This document shows positions 40,930-53,700 of a stretch of DNA of 64,000 nt, piece after piece. Made by a program: the position numbers and the translations under genes. The stretch is from the NCBI RefSeq assembly GCF_017591435.1, contig NC_059259.1, positions 1,292,172-1,356,171 on the forward strand, written 5' to 3'. The DNA is from Portunus trituberculatus. Lineage: Eukaryota; Arthropoda; Malacostraca; Decapoda; Portunidae. The notes below the pieces were generated by a model. That model searched no databases. It was not told where the DNA came from and saw only the letters and a program-made list of their open reading frames with translations. Each line of letters opens with the position of its first letter. Position 1 is the first letter of the stretch.

Positions 40930-41547
40930 AACCACCTATCTACCTCCAAGAAGACCTTTCCTACCTATGCCAGAATTTCACAATATAGCATCAGGAACAT
41001 TTCCAACATATACGAGTATAATAGGAGATTTAAATGCTCATTACCCAACAATCGATAAGAAAAAAAAGCAAGTGTCGGCAGATCAATAAAAATGGTCATT
41101 GATTTCAATAAACTCACACATTTAGGTCCAGACTTCCCAACATTCTTAACACAAAACGCAACATCATCACCAGACATAATACTGTCCAATAACAAAACAT
41201 ACCATAACATCAACATAACACAAGGACCAACAACGCCATCAGATCATCTACCAATACTAATAAATATCACATCCCACCCCATACGAACACCAACACCACC
41301 CACATATATAATCAAAAAAACTAATTGGGATGAACTCCAGAATAAAGCAATAAACACAACAAAAGACATTAACACTAACCCATACATGACACAGCACAAA
41401 CTAGACACATCAATAAAACAGTGGCTAGATGGAATAACAACAACAATGAAACAAAATATACCATTATCCACACATAAAACACTGGTTAAACACATTTATA
41501 ATGAAAAAGTCAAGGAATTACAATGGTGGGCAAAACTTATTAAAGAA
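40930..41547 (+). pseudogene. AP-endonuclease fragment of another non-LTR element
   Basis: TTYLPPRRPFLPMPEFHNIA leads to the catalytic block IIGDLNAHYPTID (41020-41055). Then, after a frameshift near 41085, come MVIDFNKLTHLGPDFPTFL, SPDIILSNNKTYHNI, and the SDH motif in TPSDHLPILINIT (SDH codons 41239-41247). The rest (NWDELQ, HKTLVKHIYNEKV, LQWWAKLIKE) is the linker towards RT. Catalytic Asp/Asn/His of GDLNAH and SDH are present, but the N-terminal third is lost. It belongs to the Jockey-superfamily type by look. The coding strand is strikingly A-rich, unlike family A or J. Confidence 0.8.
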
Positions 41548-41593
41548 CAGCCTGTGTGTGTGTGTAACCTTTATTCCTTTTCTTTAAATTCGG

Positions 41594-41901
41594 CCAAAGA
41601 AACATTTGTGAAGAGACCAGAAGCGGCCATGTCACCTGCAACGTATTCGGATGGATCACGATTCACAGCGTGGAAGACGTAATTAGAATTCAAGGGCGCT
41701 TCACGGCAGGAAAATATTTGGAAATCTTGGATCAGTTCCTCCTACCATCTCTCCGGAGACATTCTTGATCGGCGTGAGCCTTTTATTTATGTGCAGGACA
41801 GAAGTCCTATTCATATGGCAAGGGAAGTTTCGGCTTGGTTTCAGGACCATGCTCATGAAATTCAACTACTTGAATGGCCCCTAAAAGGATGTGACTGCAA
41901 T

Positions 41902-41904
<3 letters not shown>
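41594..41904 (+). pseudogene. Tc1/mariner transposase C-terminal fragment
   Basis: Joined frames read FVKRPE, then GHVTCNVFGWITIHSVEDVI, RIQGRFTAGKYLEILDQFLL, PSLRRHS, then (after a frameshift) PFIYVQDRSPIHMAREVSAW, FQDHAHEIQLLEWPLKGCD. This is the DDE_3-type Tc1 core: VWGxxxxxGxxxLVRIxGRFTAxKYLEIL and the second catalytic Asp in QDxSPIHxAR. It stops at CNP, where the DLNPIE block with the catalytic Glu would come, replaced by an AT tract. The first Asp region is missing. It is a dead DNA transposon. Confidence 0.8.
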
Positions 41905-41970
<66 letters not shown>

Positions 41971-41990
41971 CACACACACACACACACACA
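41905..41990. repeat. (AT)n then (AC)n
   Basis: AT run to about 41966, then a short AC run (about 41970-41990). It terminates the transposase fragment. Confidence 0.95.
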
Positions 41991-42179
41991 AAACTACGTA
42001 TATATAATAAGGTGATTTTTAAGTATCTTATAAACGTATTGATATGTGATGTCACTGAGCATCACGTTATTTGTATTTTATCAGGTATTGAAAAAAAAAA
42101 AAAAAAAAAAAACGGAAAAACAGAAACGTGCTACAGTAACATTAGACATCATACCTTGTGTTGTTTCTCCTCCTACTCG

Positions 42180-45100
42180 CTACTACTATCATCTCATCCA
42201 CCACCACCACTACTAATATCTCATCCACCACCACCACTACTATCATCTCATCCACCACCACCACTACTATCATCTCATCCACCACCACCACTACAAATAT
42301 CTCATCCACCACCACCACTACTATCATCTCATCCACCACCACCACTACTATCATCTCATCCACCACCACCACTACTAATATCTCATCCACCACCACCACT
42401 ACTGATATCTCATCCACCACCACCACTACTAATATATCATCCACCACCACCACTACTAATATCTCATCCACCACCACCACTACTAATATCATCTCATCCA
42501 CCACCACCACTACTAATATCTCATCCACCACCACCACTACTAATATCTCATCCACCACCACCACTACTAATATCATCTCATCCACCACCACCACTACTAA
42601 TATCTCATCCACCACCACCACTACTAATATCTCATCCACCACCACCACTACTAATATCTCATCCACCACCATCACTACTAATATCATCTCATCCACCACC
42701 ACCACTACTATCATCTCATCCACCACCATCACTATTATCTCATCCACCACCACCACTACTAATATCATTTCATCCACCACCATCACTACTGTCTCATCCA
42801 CCACCACCACTACCAATATCATCTCATCCACCACCACCACTACTAATATCTCATCCACCACCATCACTACTAACATCATCTCATCCACCACCATCATTAC
42901 TAATATCTCATCCACCACCACCACTACTAATATCATCTCATCCACCACCACCACTACTAATATCATCTCATCCACCACCACCACTACTAATATCATCTAA
43001 TCCACCACTACCACTACCATCATCTCATCCACCACCACCATTACTAATATCATCTCATCCACCACCACCACTACTAATGTCATCTCATCCACCACCACCA
43101 CTAATATCTCATCCACCACCACCACTACTAATATCATCTCATCCACCACCATCACTACTAATATCATCTCATCCACCACCACCACTACTAATATCTCATC
43201 CACCACTATCACTACTAATATCATCTCATCCACCACCACCACTACTAATATCATCTCATCAACCACCACCACTACTAATATCTCATCAACCACCACCACT
43301 ACGTACTAATATCTCATCCACCACCACCACTATTAATATCACCTCATCCACCACCACCACTACTAATATCATCTCATCCACCACCACCACTACTATCATC
43401 TCATCCACCACCACCACTAATATCATCTCATCCACCACCACCACAACTAATATCTCATCCACCACCACCACTACTAATATCATCTCATCCACCACCACCA
43501 CTACTAATATCATCTCATCCACCACCACCACTACTAATATCTCATCCACCACCCACTACAAATATCTCATCCACCACCACTACTATATCATCTCATCCAC
43601 CACCACCACTACTAATATCATCTCATCCACCACCACCACTACTAATATCTCATCCACCACCATCACTACTAATATCTCATCCACCACCACCACACTATCT
43701 CATCCACCACCACCACTACTAATATCATCTCATCCACCACCACAACTACTAATATCATCTCACCCACCACCATCACTACTAATGTAATCTCATCCACCAC
43801 CACCACTACTAATATCATCTCATCCACCACCAACACTACTAATATCATCTCATCCACCACCACCACTACTGATATTATCTCATCCACCACCACCACTACT
43901 AATATCATCTCATCCACCACCATCACTACTAATATCATATCATCCACCACCACCACTACTAATATCATCTCATCCACCACCACCACTACTATCATCTCAT
44001 CCACCACCACTACTAATATCTCATCCACCACCATCACTACTATCATCTCATCCACCACCACCACTACTAATGTCATCTCATCCACCACCACCACTACTAT
44101 CATCATCTCATCCACCACCACCACTACTAATATCTCATCCACCACCATCACTACTAACATCATCTCATCCACCACCACCACTACTAATATCTCATCCACC
44201 ACCACCACTACTAATATCTCATCCACCACCACCACTACTATCATCATCTCATCCACCACCACCACTACTATCTCATCCACCACTACCACTACCATCATCT
44301 CATCCACCACCACCATTACTAATATCATCTCATCCACCACCACCACTACTAATATCATCTCATCCACCACCATCACTACTAATATCTCATCCACCACCAC
44401 CACTACTAATATCATCTCATCCACCACCATCACTACTAATATCATCTCATCCACCACCACCACTACTAATCCACCACTACTAATACCTCATCCACCACCA
44501 TCACTACTAATATCATCTCATCCACCACCACCACTACTACTAATATCATCTCAACAACCACCACCACTACTAATATCTCATCCACCACCACCACTACTAA
44601 TATCTCATCCACCACCACCACTACTAATATCATCTCATCCACCACCATCACTACTAATATCATCTCATCCACCACCACCACTACTAATATAATCTCATCC
44701 ACCACCATCACTACTAATATCATCTCATCCACCACCATCACTACTAATATCTCATCCAGCACCACCACTACTAATATCATCTCATCCACCACCACCACTA
44801 CTAATATCATCTCATCCACCACCACCACTACTAATATCATCTCATCCACCACCACCACTACTAATATCATCTCATCCACCACCACCACTACTATCTCATC
44901 CACCACCACCACTATTAATATCATCTCATCCACCACCAACACTACTAATATCATCTCATCCACCACCACCACTACTATCATCTCATCCACCACCACCACT
45001 ACTATCATCTCATCCACCACCATCACTACTAATATCTCATCCACCACCAACACTACTATCATCTCATCCACCACCACCACTACTATCATCTCATCCACCA

Positions 45101-46265
45101 CTATCACTACTAATATCTCATCCACCACCATCACTACTAATATCATCTCATCCACCACCACCACTACTAATATCATCTCATCCACCATCACTACTAATAT
45201 CATCTCATCCACCACCACCACTACTAATATCATCTCATCCACCACCATCACTACTAATGTTATCTCATCCACCACCACCACTACTATCATCTCATCCACC
45301 ACCACCACTACTATCATCTCATCCACCACCACCACTTCTAATATCATCTCATCCACCACCACCACTATTAATATCATCTCATCCACCACCACCACTACTA
45401 ATATCATCTCATCCACCACCATCACTACTAATATCATCTCATCCACCACCACCACTACTATCTCATCCACCACCACTACTAATATCATCTCATCCACCAC
45501 TACCACTACCATCATCTCATCCACCACCATCACTACTATCATCTCATCCACCACCACCACCACTACTATCATCTCATCCACCACCACCACTACTACTATC
45601 ATCTCATCCACCACCACCACCACTACTAATATCTCATTCATCACCACCACTACTAATATCTCATCCACCACCAACACTACTAATATTTAATCCACCACCA
45701 CCACTACTAATATCACCTCATCCACCAACACCACCACTACTACTATCACCTAATCCACCACCACCATCATCTCATCCTTCACCACCACCACTACTACTAC
45801 TACAAGTATCACCTCATACACCACAACCACAGCCATCACCCCATCCACCACCACCACTACCATCATCTCATCCACCACCAACCCCACAACTTAATTCACC
45901 ACCACCACTACTACTATCACTCCCACCCCAACCATCACGTCATCTACCACCACCACCATCACCTTATCCACCACTACCACCACCACCATAACTAACATCA
46001 CCTCATCCACCACCACCACCACCACTAGTACTATCACCTCATCCACCACCATCACCACTACAACCATCACCTCATCCACCACCACTACAACCATCACCTC
46101 ATCCACTACCACTACTACTATAACCTCATCCACCACCACCACCATTTCATTCACCATGACCACTACTACTATCGCCGCCACTACCACCACCACTTCATCC
46201 ACCACTATCACCTCATCCATCTCCACCACTACTACTATCACCTCACCCACTACCATCACTACTAG
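42180..46265. repeat. CCACCA-type minisatellite of about 4.1 kb
   Basis: Tandem units built on ATCTCATCCACCACCACCAC and TACTAAT come in 24-, 27- and 30-base variants that differ by loss or gain of ATC or AAT triplets. The part to about 45690 is regular; the rest to 46265 is degenerate. Because every variant is a multiple of three, very long frames stay open on both strands (Ser-Thr, His-Pro and Val-Asp-Glu repeats). There is no promoter, signal peptide or splice structure to suggest a gene. Confidence 0.95.
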
Positions 46266-46282
46266 CTCATTCAAAGTCCGAT

Positions 46283-46290
46283 GTATGTGC

Positions 46291-46343
<53 letters not shown>
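46283..46343. repeat. (GT)n microsatellite
   Basis: Pure GT run between the minisatellite and the Tc1 N-terminal fragment. Confidence 0.97.
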
Positions 46344-46345
<2 letters not shown>

Positions 46346-46379
46346 CAAAATATAAATATAAAATATATTTCTTACGTAA

Positions 46380-46481
46380 GTTCGTCAATCGCTCCTCCGC
46401 GATTTCCCGGATGCTGTATCCTTGCTCTTGCAGGAAAACTATGTTCCCACGAAGAACTAATGCACTGTCGCGTCTGTTCAT
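46380..46481 (-). pseudogene. Tc1/mariner transposase N-terminal HTH fragment
   Basis: The minus strand begins at ATG (46481) with MNRRDSALVLRGNIVFLQEQ, then GYSIREIAEE, the first helix-turn-helix of Tc1-type transposases (M.RR..S...R..I..L...G.S.REIA). It breaks after about 33 codons into simple-repeat sequence. About 150 bases upstream (46482-46640) contain two imperfect copies of a GGAGGTGTCA(T/C)GA unit about 57 bases apart, possibly element 5' sequence. It is in the opposite orientation to the C-terminal fragment at 41594-41904. Confidence 0.68.
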
Positions 46482-46901
46482 GGCTGCAGTTCAGTCAAGA
46501 CCAACTTGACATATAGGAACTACTAGTCGAGGAAACTTCTCAAAGGAATGATCATTCGTGACACCTCCTATGTCACTATCACTCAGGAAAACTTCACACA
46601 GAGGTGGTCCGTCATGACACCTCCATCACAGTCACAATTTGTAAATAACTGCGTTCTTACCTTTATCTCTTGACAGTCCCTATATCGTATACCTCATCTT
46701 ACAATACCCTTGGTAAACATATCTCTCTCTCTCTCTCTCTCTCTCTGGGAAAGAAGACAATGATACATGAAGAGGATACATTGAAAAGAAAAGGTAGCAA
46801 AAATATCTATTATTATATTATATTAAAAGATAATGATGATGATGATGATATCAATGACGATGATGATAATGATAATGATATTACTGTTACTATAACTACT
46901 A

Positions 46902-46977
<76 letters not shown>

Positions 46978-47057
46978 TACTCTTGGTTTTCTCATCATTC
47001 TCATGAACCATATCTAGAAAGTTAAAGGAATGGAACAGACAAGGATAGGTAGAGGAA
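46482..47057. other. Spacer with several microsatellites
   Basis: Contains (CT)n at about 46722-46747, GAT-rich sequence at about 46833-46880 and (AT)n at about 46903-46970. Otherwise it is unique flank of the large family A insertion. No gene is seen. Confidence 0.7.
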
Positions 47058-47070
47058 GGGAAATGGCAGA
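47058..47070. repeat. Target-site duplication of the A10-A12 insertion, left copy
   Basis: GGGAAATGGCAGA, identical to 57175-57187, immediately outside the (GGAT)n tail. Confidence 0.92.
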
Positions 47071-47277
47071 TGGATGGATGGATGGATTTTAATTTCATGG
47101 CGCCGCAACAACAAAAGTCATATGGCGCCGCTACTATAAATTGACTGCCAATAACGTGTATCTAAAAAAAACTAAGTAAAAGTAATTAAAAACCATACAA
47201 GTAAAAAGGTAAGAAGTAAAAAAAAACTATAAAACTATAAAAAACATTAAAATACATAGAATAAAATAAAATAAAAT

Positions 47278-50200
47278 TCACAGCTTTTGGAGAAAGCCTG
47301 CTTCTCCCAAAAACCTTAAAATGTCATGGCCCTGGGCCAGGCATTCTGGTCCAAGGACCTTTGAGATATAATAGACACCGCTATCTCTACCGCGACAGCG
47401 GTAGAGGTAGCGGTGTCGTAACTCGATCAAATTAGGGCACTCTACCAACAGGTGCCGCATGGTGAGCGTCACCAAGCAGTCATCACAGTAAGGTTAAGGG
47501 TCCCTGGTCAGGAGGTATCTGTGTGTAAGGTCCGTGTGACCTATACGAAGTTGCGAAGTCTGTGCACGGCGATTCCGGACAGAGGTGTAAGTCCACTGAG
47601 GGAATGTGGAAGTAGTGATCTCTCCCATTTTCGAGGTTGCGACCCCCGTTAACCATATCCTCTGCCAAATTGCTGCAATCGGCACACGAATTGAATGAAA
47701 TACATCTCGAAACGGAACAGGAGAAGGAGATGAAGCGCGACTTGCTACCTCTTTAGCGAGGCGGTCTGCGTGTTCATTCCCTGGAACACCAACGTGACCA
47801 AGGACCCAACAGAACCCAACACGATATCCTTTTTTCGTGAGTAGATAGAGCCACTCCAGGGCTGATAAAACCAATGAGTGAAGGAAAATAAAAGAGGAGA
47901 GAGCAGTAAGAGCACAGCGAGTCACTAAAAATTATAAAAGACGAAACCGAGAGAGTAAAAATGATCTGTAAAGCTAGGACTATGGCAGACAGCTCCGCAG
48001 TAAAAACGGAGGCTACCAAAGGAAGGCTGCCAGACCGATAAAAAGAGGGGAAAACCGTACTAAACCCAACGCCTGCGTCGGATTTGAAACCTTCAGTAAA
48101 AAAGGGGATATCGTCAGTATAGATAAAAAGTGTTCTAAAAACCGTGTGTAGGACAGAGCTGGCAGAAAATCCTTCTTCCCATCCATGGCAGGAGGGCATA
48201 ATGAAACAACCGGAAGCTGCCAATAACCAACTCGTGGGAGCAGGAAAGAGTAGACAGGAGTGGGGTCGATGGACAAATCCATCATGAGGTTTGCCACTCG
48301 AAGACCAAAAGGTTTAGGTAGACTCGGTCGATTGACATACGACTGCGAACGCGAGTCCTGCAATATTGACAGACAAGGGACAGAATCAGGAAGACGGTGG
48401 GTGCGAAACCAACATCGGAGCATCGAAGACTGGCGCCGAAGGTCAAGTGGCCAGAAACCAGCATCCACTAGAAGGCTAGGTATTGAAGATGTCCGAAATG
48501 CACCCGTAGCCAAGCGAACCCCAGCATGATGCACGGAGTCAAGCGTGCGTAGCCGTGCATCCGTTGCGGATAAGTAGATCTCACAGCGGTATTCCAGCTT
48601 GGGAAGTATAAGTGTACGATGAAGAAGCAGCAACGTGTCCCTGTCCGCACCCCAAGAGGTGTGACTTAAAACCCGAGGAAGGGATAGTGCCTGCCGACAA
48701 CACGCCTTAAAAGAACGGAAATGAGGAGCCCAGGCGAGACGGTAGTCAAATAAAAGACCAAGATATCGAGTCGCCTCCACGCATGAGAGGCGTCTATTGG
48801 CGAGATTTAAATCAGGGTCTGGATGGACACCACGGTTGCGACAAAAATGCATGACTACGGTCTTCGAGGTGGAGAATCGAAAACCGTTCATGTTGGCCTA
48901 ACTGGACACCCTATTGATCGCCAGTTGGAGCTTGCGCTCAATCAGGGACATCCTAGCAGCAGCAAAAGAAATACATAAAGCATCAACATATAAGGAGCTG
49001 TGAATGCCATCTGGAAGAGTATCAATAACACCATTTATGGCGACTGCGAATAATGTAACACTAAGAATACTTACCTGTGGAACGCCATCATTTAGAGGAG
49101 TAGCCTCAGAGAGAACACTCCGCACTCGAACCCGTAAAAGACGTCTGGATAAAAACTGCTGGATAAAAAGAGGAAGGTGGCCACAAAGGCCAAAATTAAA
49201 CAAAGACTAAAATGCCATGACACCAAGCCGTGTCGTAGGCCTTCTCCAGGTCAAAAAAGACTGTTACTTGATGGTGGTGATTGGTGATTAGTGAAGGCCT
49301 CATAAATGGAAGACTCAAGGGATAAAAGAGCATCAGTAGTAGACCTCATCTTTCGGAAGCCATACTGTACCGATGACAAGTACTTCCCCCTCTCCAAGTA
49401 CCACATGAGTCTTACATTTACCATCTTTTCTAACACTTTACAAATGCAGGAAGTAAAAGATATAGGACGGTAGTTCGTAGCCTGGAGATTATCTTTCCCA
49501 CGCTTCGGAAATGGGAGAACCACTAACACAGCCCAAGTAGATGGAAAGTCACTGATATGCCAAATCATATTATAAAGATTTAATAAAAAGTTAAAAGCAC
49601 GGTAAGACATGTGACGCAAAAACGCATAATGAATGTCGTCTGGACCAGAAGAAGAGTCTTGACACTGGGACAAAGCAGTCCGCAACTTGGAGGTAGAGAA
49701 GGGGACATTATAGGACTCCCCTCCAGAGGAAGAAAAATGTATGCCGAGATATAACATTCTCTGGCGGTGACGTGCGCCTGGGGCTGCAGGATGCCTCCGG
49801 GAAACACTAGCAAAGTGCTCCGCGAAGAGGTCGGCAACAGTCCTAGGATCTGCCACCGTTCGTCCAGCGGACAACAAAACTGGTGGGGGAGGAGCAGAAT
49901 ACTTTCCAGCAATTCGGCGGACTTTGTTAAAGACATCTGTAAGAGAATTGTGGGCATTAATGGAAGAGACATAAGCTTTCCAAGAGGCTCTTTGTGCCTC
50001 TTTCAAAACGCGGCGGGCCCGAGCTCGGCAGCGCCGAAAAGCTTCCAGGCACTGCGGGTCCCCACAATTTCGCCGGAGACGATAGAAAGCCGCCCGTTTC
50101 TCTTGCACAGCTTTAGTGCATGCTGCGTTCCACCAAGGAACGGGACTCTTAGTAAAGCGACCGTCCTAGGGATTGTCTGAAGCGCTACTGAAATTAAAAA

Positions 50201-50690
50201 ATCAGTAAAATAATCAACAGCCTCAGCACACGTAGAAAAGTCAGCCAGCGGATGGATAAAAGTGCTAAGGTCTGTGAATCAAGGCCAATCTGCTTTGTCT
50301 AAAACCCAGCGTGGGGACCGGGACTGTGGCTCAGAGTTCACACATTCCAATAAAATCAGAAAGTGGTCACTACCGTGTAAATCCGGTAGGACCCGCCAAT
50401 TAAAATCAAGGAAAGAATAAAATGTACACAGAGAAAGATCGATAGCTGTAAAAGTCCCAGTAGGATTGTGGAAATGTGTAATATGCCCAGAATTTAAAAC
50501 CTCCAATCCCTCATCCTCAATAAAAGAACCAATTAAAACCCCACGATGATTACTAGCACCACCCCACAATGGGTGACGGCCGCTAAAATCTCCTAACAAG
50601 AGAAATGGTGGAATCAGCTGACGCACCAGGCCGTCAAGCTCACCACTGGAAACAGGAAGCCGAGGAGGGAGATATAAACTACAAATTGTG
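47278..50690 (-). pseudogene. Family A ORF2 in A10 (first tandem copy)
   Basis: It stops at 47278 after LPKL-equivalent sequence. The terminal zinc motif is near 47450, RNase H (EGFKSDAGVGFS near 48090, Thr-Asp of TDGS changed) and ADRLAKE near 47745. The RT active site is YVDA (codons 48979-48990), which lacks the second catalytic Asp. RT blocks are SSGPDDIHYAFLRHMSYRAF near 49640 and an EN part GDFSGRHPLWG near 50580. It ends inside EN, where the next copy's 3' UTR begins. It is inactive. Confidence 0.9.
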
Positions 50691-50762
50691 TAAAAAGGTA
50701 AGTAAAAAAAACTATAAAACTATATAAAACATTAAAATACATAGAATAAAATAAAATAAAAT

Positions 50763-53700
50763 TCACAGCTTTGGGAGAAAGCCTGCTTCTCCCAAAAACC
50801 TTAAAATGTCACGGCCCTGGGCCAGGCATTCTGCTCCAAGGACCTTTGAGATACAATAGACACCGCTATCTCTACCGCGACAGCGGTAGAGGTAGCAGTG
50901 TCGTAACTCGATCAAACTAGGGCACTCTACCAACAGGTGCCGCACGGTGAGCGACACCAAGCAGTCATCACAGTAAGGTTAAGGGTCCCTGGTCAGGAGG
51001 TACCTGTGTGTAAGGTACGTGTGACCTATACGAAGTCGCGCCAATAAAGTCTGTGCACGGCGATCCCGGACATAAGTGTAAGTCCACTGAGGGAGTGTGG
51101 AAGTAGTGATCTCTCCCATTTTCGAGGTTGCGACCCCCGTTAGCCATCTCCTCTGCCAAATTGCTGCAATCGCCACACGAATTGCATGAAATACATCTCG
51201 AAACGGAACACGAGAAGGAGATGAAGCGCGACTTGCTGCCTCTTTAGCGAAGCGGTCTGCGTGTTCATTCTCTAGAACACCAACGTGACCCAACACGATA
51301 TCCTTTTCTCGTGAGTAGATAGAGCCACTCTAGGGCTGATAAAACCAATGGGTGAAGGAAAATAAAAGAGAGAGCAGTAAGAGCACTGCGAGTCACTAAA
51401 AATTGTAAAAGACGAAACCGAGAGTAAAAATGATCTGTAAAGCTAGGACTATGGCAGACAGCTCCGCAGTAAAGACGGAGGCTACCGAAGGAAGGCTGCC
51501 AGACCGATAAAAACAGGGGAAAACCGTACTAAACCCAACGCCTGCGTCGGATTTGAAACCTTCAGTAAAAAAGTGGATGTCATCAGTATGGATAAAAAAG
51601 TGTGTTCTAAAAACCATAGGTAGGACAGAGCTGGAAGAAAATCCTTCTTGCCATCCATGGCAGGAGGGCATAATGAAACAACCGGAAGCTGGGAATAACC
51701 AACTCGTGGGAGCAGGAAAGAGTAGACAGGAGTGGGGTCGATCGACAAATCAATCATAAGGTTTGCCACTCTAAGACCAAAAGGTTTAGGTAGACGTAGA
51801 TTCGGTCGATTGACATACGACTGCGAACGCGAGTCCTGCAATATTGACAGGCAAGGGACAGAATCAGGAAGACGGTGGGTGCGAAACCAACATCGGAGCA
51901 TCGAAGACTGGCGCCGAAGGTCATGTGGCCAGAAACCAGCATCCACTAGAAGGCTAGGTATTGGAGATGTCCGAAATGCACCCGTAGCCAAGCGAACTCC
52001 AGCATGATGCACGGAGTCAAGTGTGCGTAGCCGTGCATCCGTTGCGGATGAGTAGATCTCACAGCGGTATTCCAGCTTGGGAAGTATAAGTGTATGGTGA
52101 AGAAGCAGCAAAGTGTCCCTGTCCGCATCCCAAGAGGTGTGACTTAAAACCTGAGGAAGGGATAGTGCCTGCCGACAACACGCCTTAAAAGAATGGAAAT
52201 GAGGAGCCCAGGTGAGACGGTAGTCAAATAAAAGACAAAGATATCGAGTCGCCTCCACGCATGAGAGGCGTCTATTGGCGAGGTTTAAATCAGGGTCTGG
52301 ATGGACACCACGGTTGCGACAAAAATGCATGACTACGGTCTTCGAGGTGTGGAGAATCGAAAACCGTTCATGTTGGCCCAACTGGACACCCTACTGATCG
52401 CCAGTTGGAGCTTGCGCTCAATCAGGGAAATCCTAGCAGCAGCAAAAGAAATACATAAAGCATCAACATATAAGGAGCTGTGAATGCCACCTGGAAGAGT
52501 ATCAATAACACCATTTATGGCGACTGCGAATAATGTAACACTAAGAATACTTCCCTGTGGAACGCCATCATTTAGAGGAGTAGCCTCAGAGAGAACACTC
52601 CCCACTCGAACCCGTAAAAGACGTCTGGATGAAAACTGCTGGATAAAAAGAGGAAGGTGGCCACAAAGGCCAAAATTAAACAAAAACTAAAATGCCATGA
52701 CACCAAGCCGTGTCGTAGGCCTTCTCCAGGTCAAAAAAGACTGTTACTTGATGATGGTGATGATTGGTGATTAGTGAAGGCCTCATAAATGGAAGACTCT
52801 AGGGATAAAAGAGCATCAGTAGTAGACCTCATCTTTCGGAAGCCATACTGTACCGATGACAAGTACTTCCCCCTCTCCAAGTACCACATGAGTCTTACAT
52901 TTACCATCTTTTCTAACACTTTACAAATGCAGGAAGTCAAAGATATAGGACGGTAGTTCGTAGCCTGGAGATTATCTTTCCCACGCTTCGGAAATGGGAG
53001 AACCACTGACACAGCCCAAGTAGATGGAAAGTCACTGATATGCCAAATCATATTACAAAGATTTAATAAAAAGCTAAAAGCACGGTCAGACATGTGACGC
53101 AAAAACGCATAAGGAATGTCGTCTGAACCAGAAGATTCTTGACACTGGGACAAAGCAGTCCGCAACTCGGAGGTAGAGGAGGGGACATTATAGGACTCTC
53201 CTCCAGAGGAAGAAAAATTTATGCCGAGAGATAACATTCTTTGGCGGTAACGTGCGCCCGGGGCTGCAGGATGCCTCCGGGAAACACTAGCAAAGTGCTC
53301 CGCGAAAAGGTCGGCAATAGTCCTAGGATCTGTCACCGTTCGCCCAGCAGACAACAAAACTGGTGTGGGAGGAGCAGAATACTTTCCAGCAATTCGGCGG
53401 ACTTTGTTAAAGACATCTGTAAGAGAGTTGTGGGCATTAATGGAAGAGACATAAGCTTTCCAAGAGGCTCTTTGTGTCTCTTTCAAAACGCGGCGGACCC
53501 GAGCTCGGCAGCGCCGAAAAGCTTCCAGGCACTGCAGGTCCAAACGATTTCGCCGGAGACGAGAGAAAGCCGCCCGTTTCTCTTGCACAGCTTTAGTGCA
53601 TGCTGCGTTCCACCAAGTAATGGGACTCTTAGTAAAGCGACCGTCCTAGGGATTGTCTGAAGCGCTACTGAAATTTAAAAAATCGGTAAAATAATCAATA

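Noticed and set aside
40900..41100. Hammerhead ribozyme of the type known from Penelope terminal repeats
   Set aside because: I looked for the CTGATGA and GAAA core pair on both strands around the relic and did not see it.
42012..45991. Several frames of 240-590 codons rich in Ser-Thr, His-Pro or Val-Asp-Glu
   Set aside because: Products of triplet-length minisatellite units. Open in many frames on both strands, with no gene signals.
42180..46265. Possible CRISPR array or satellite with spacers
   Set aside because: The repeats are contiguous with no unique spacers, and the context is eukaryotic.
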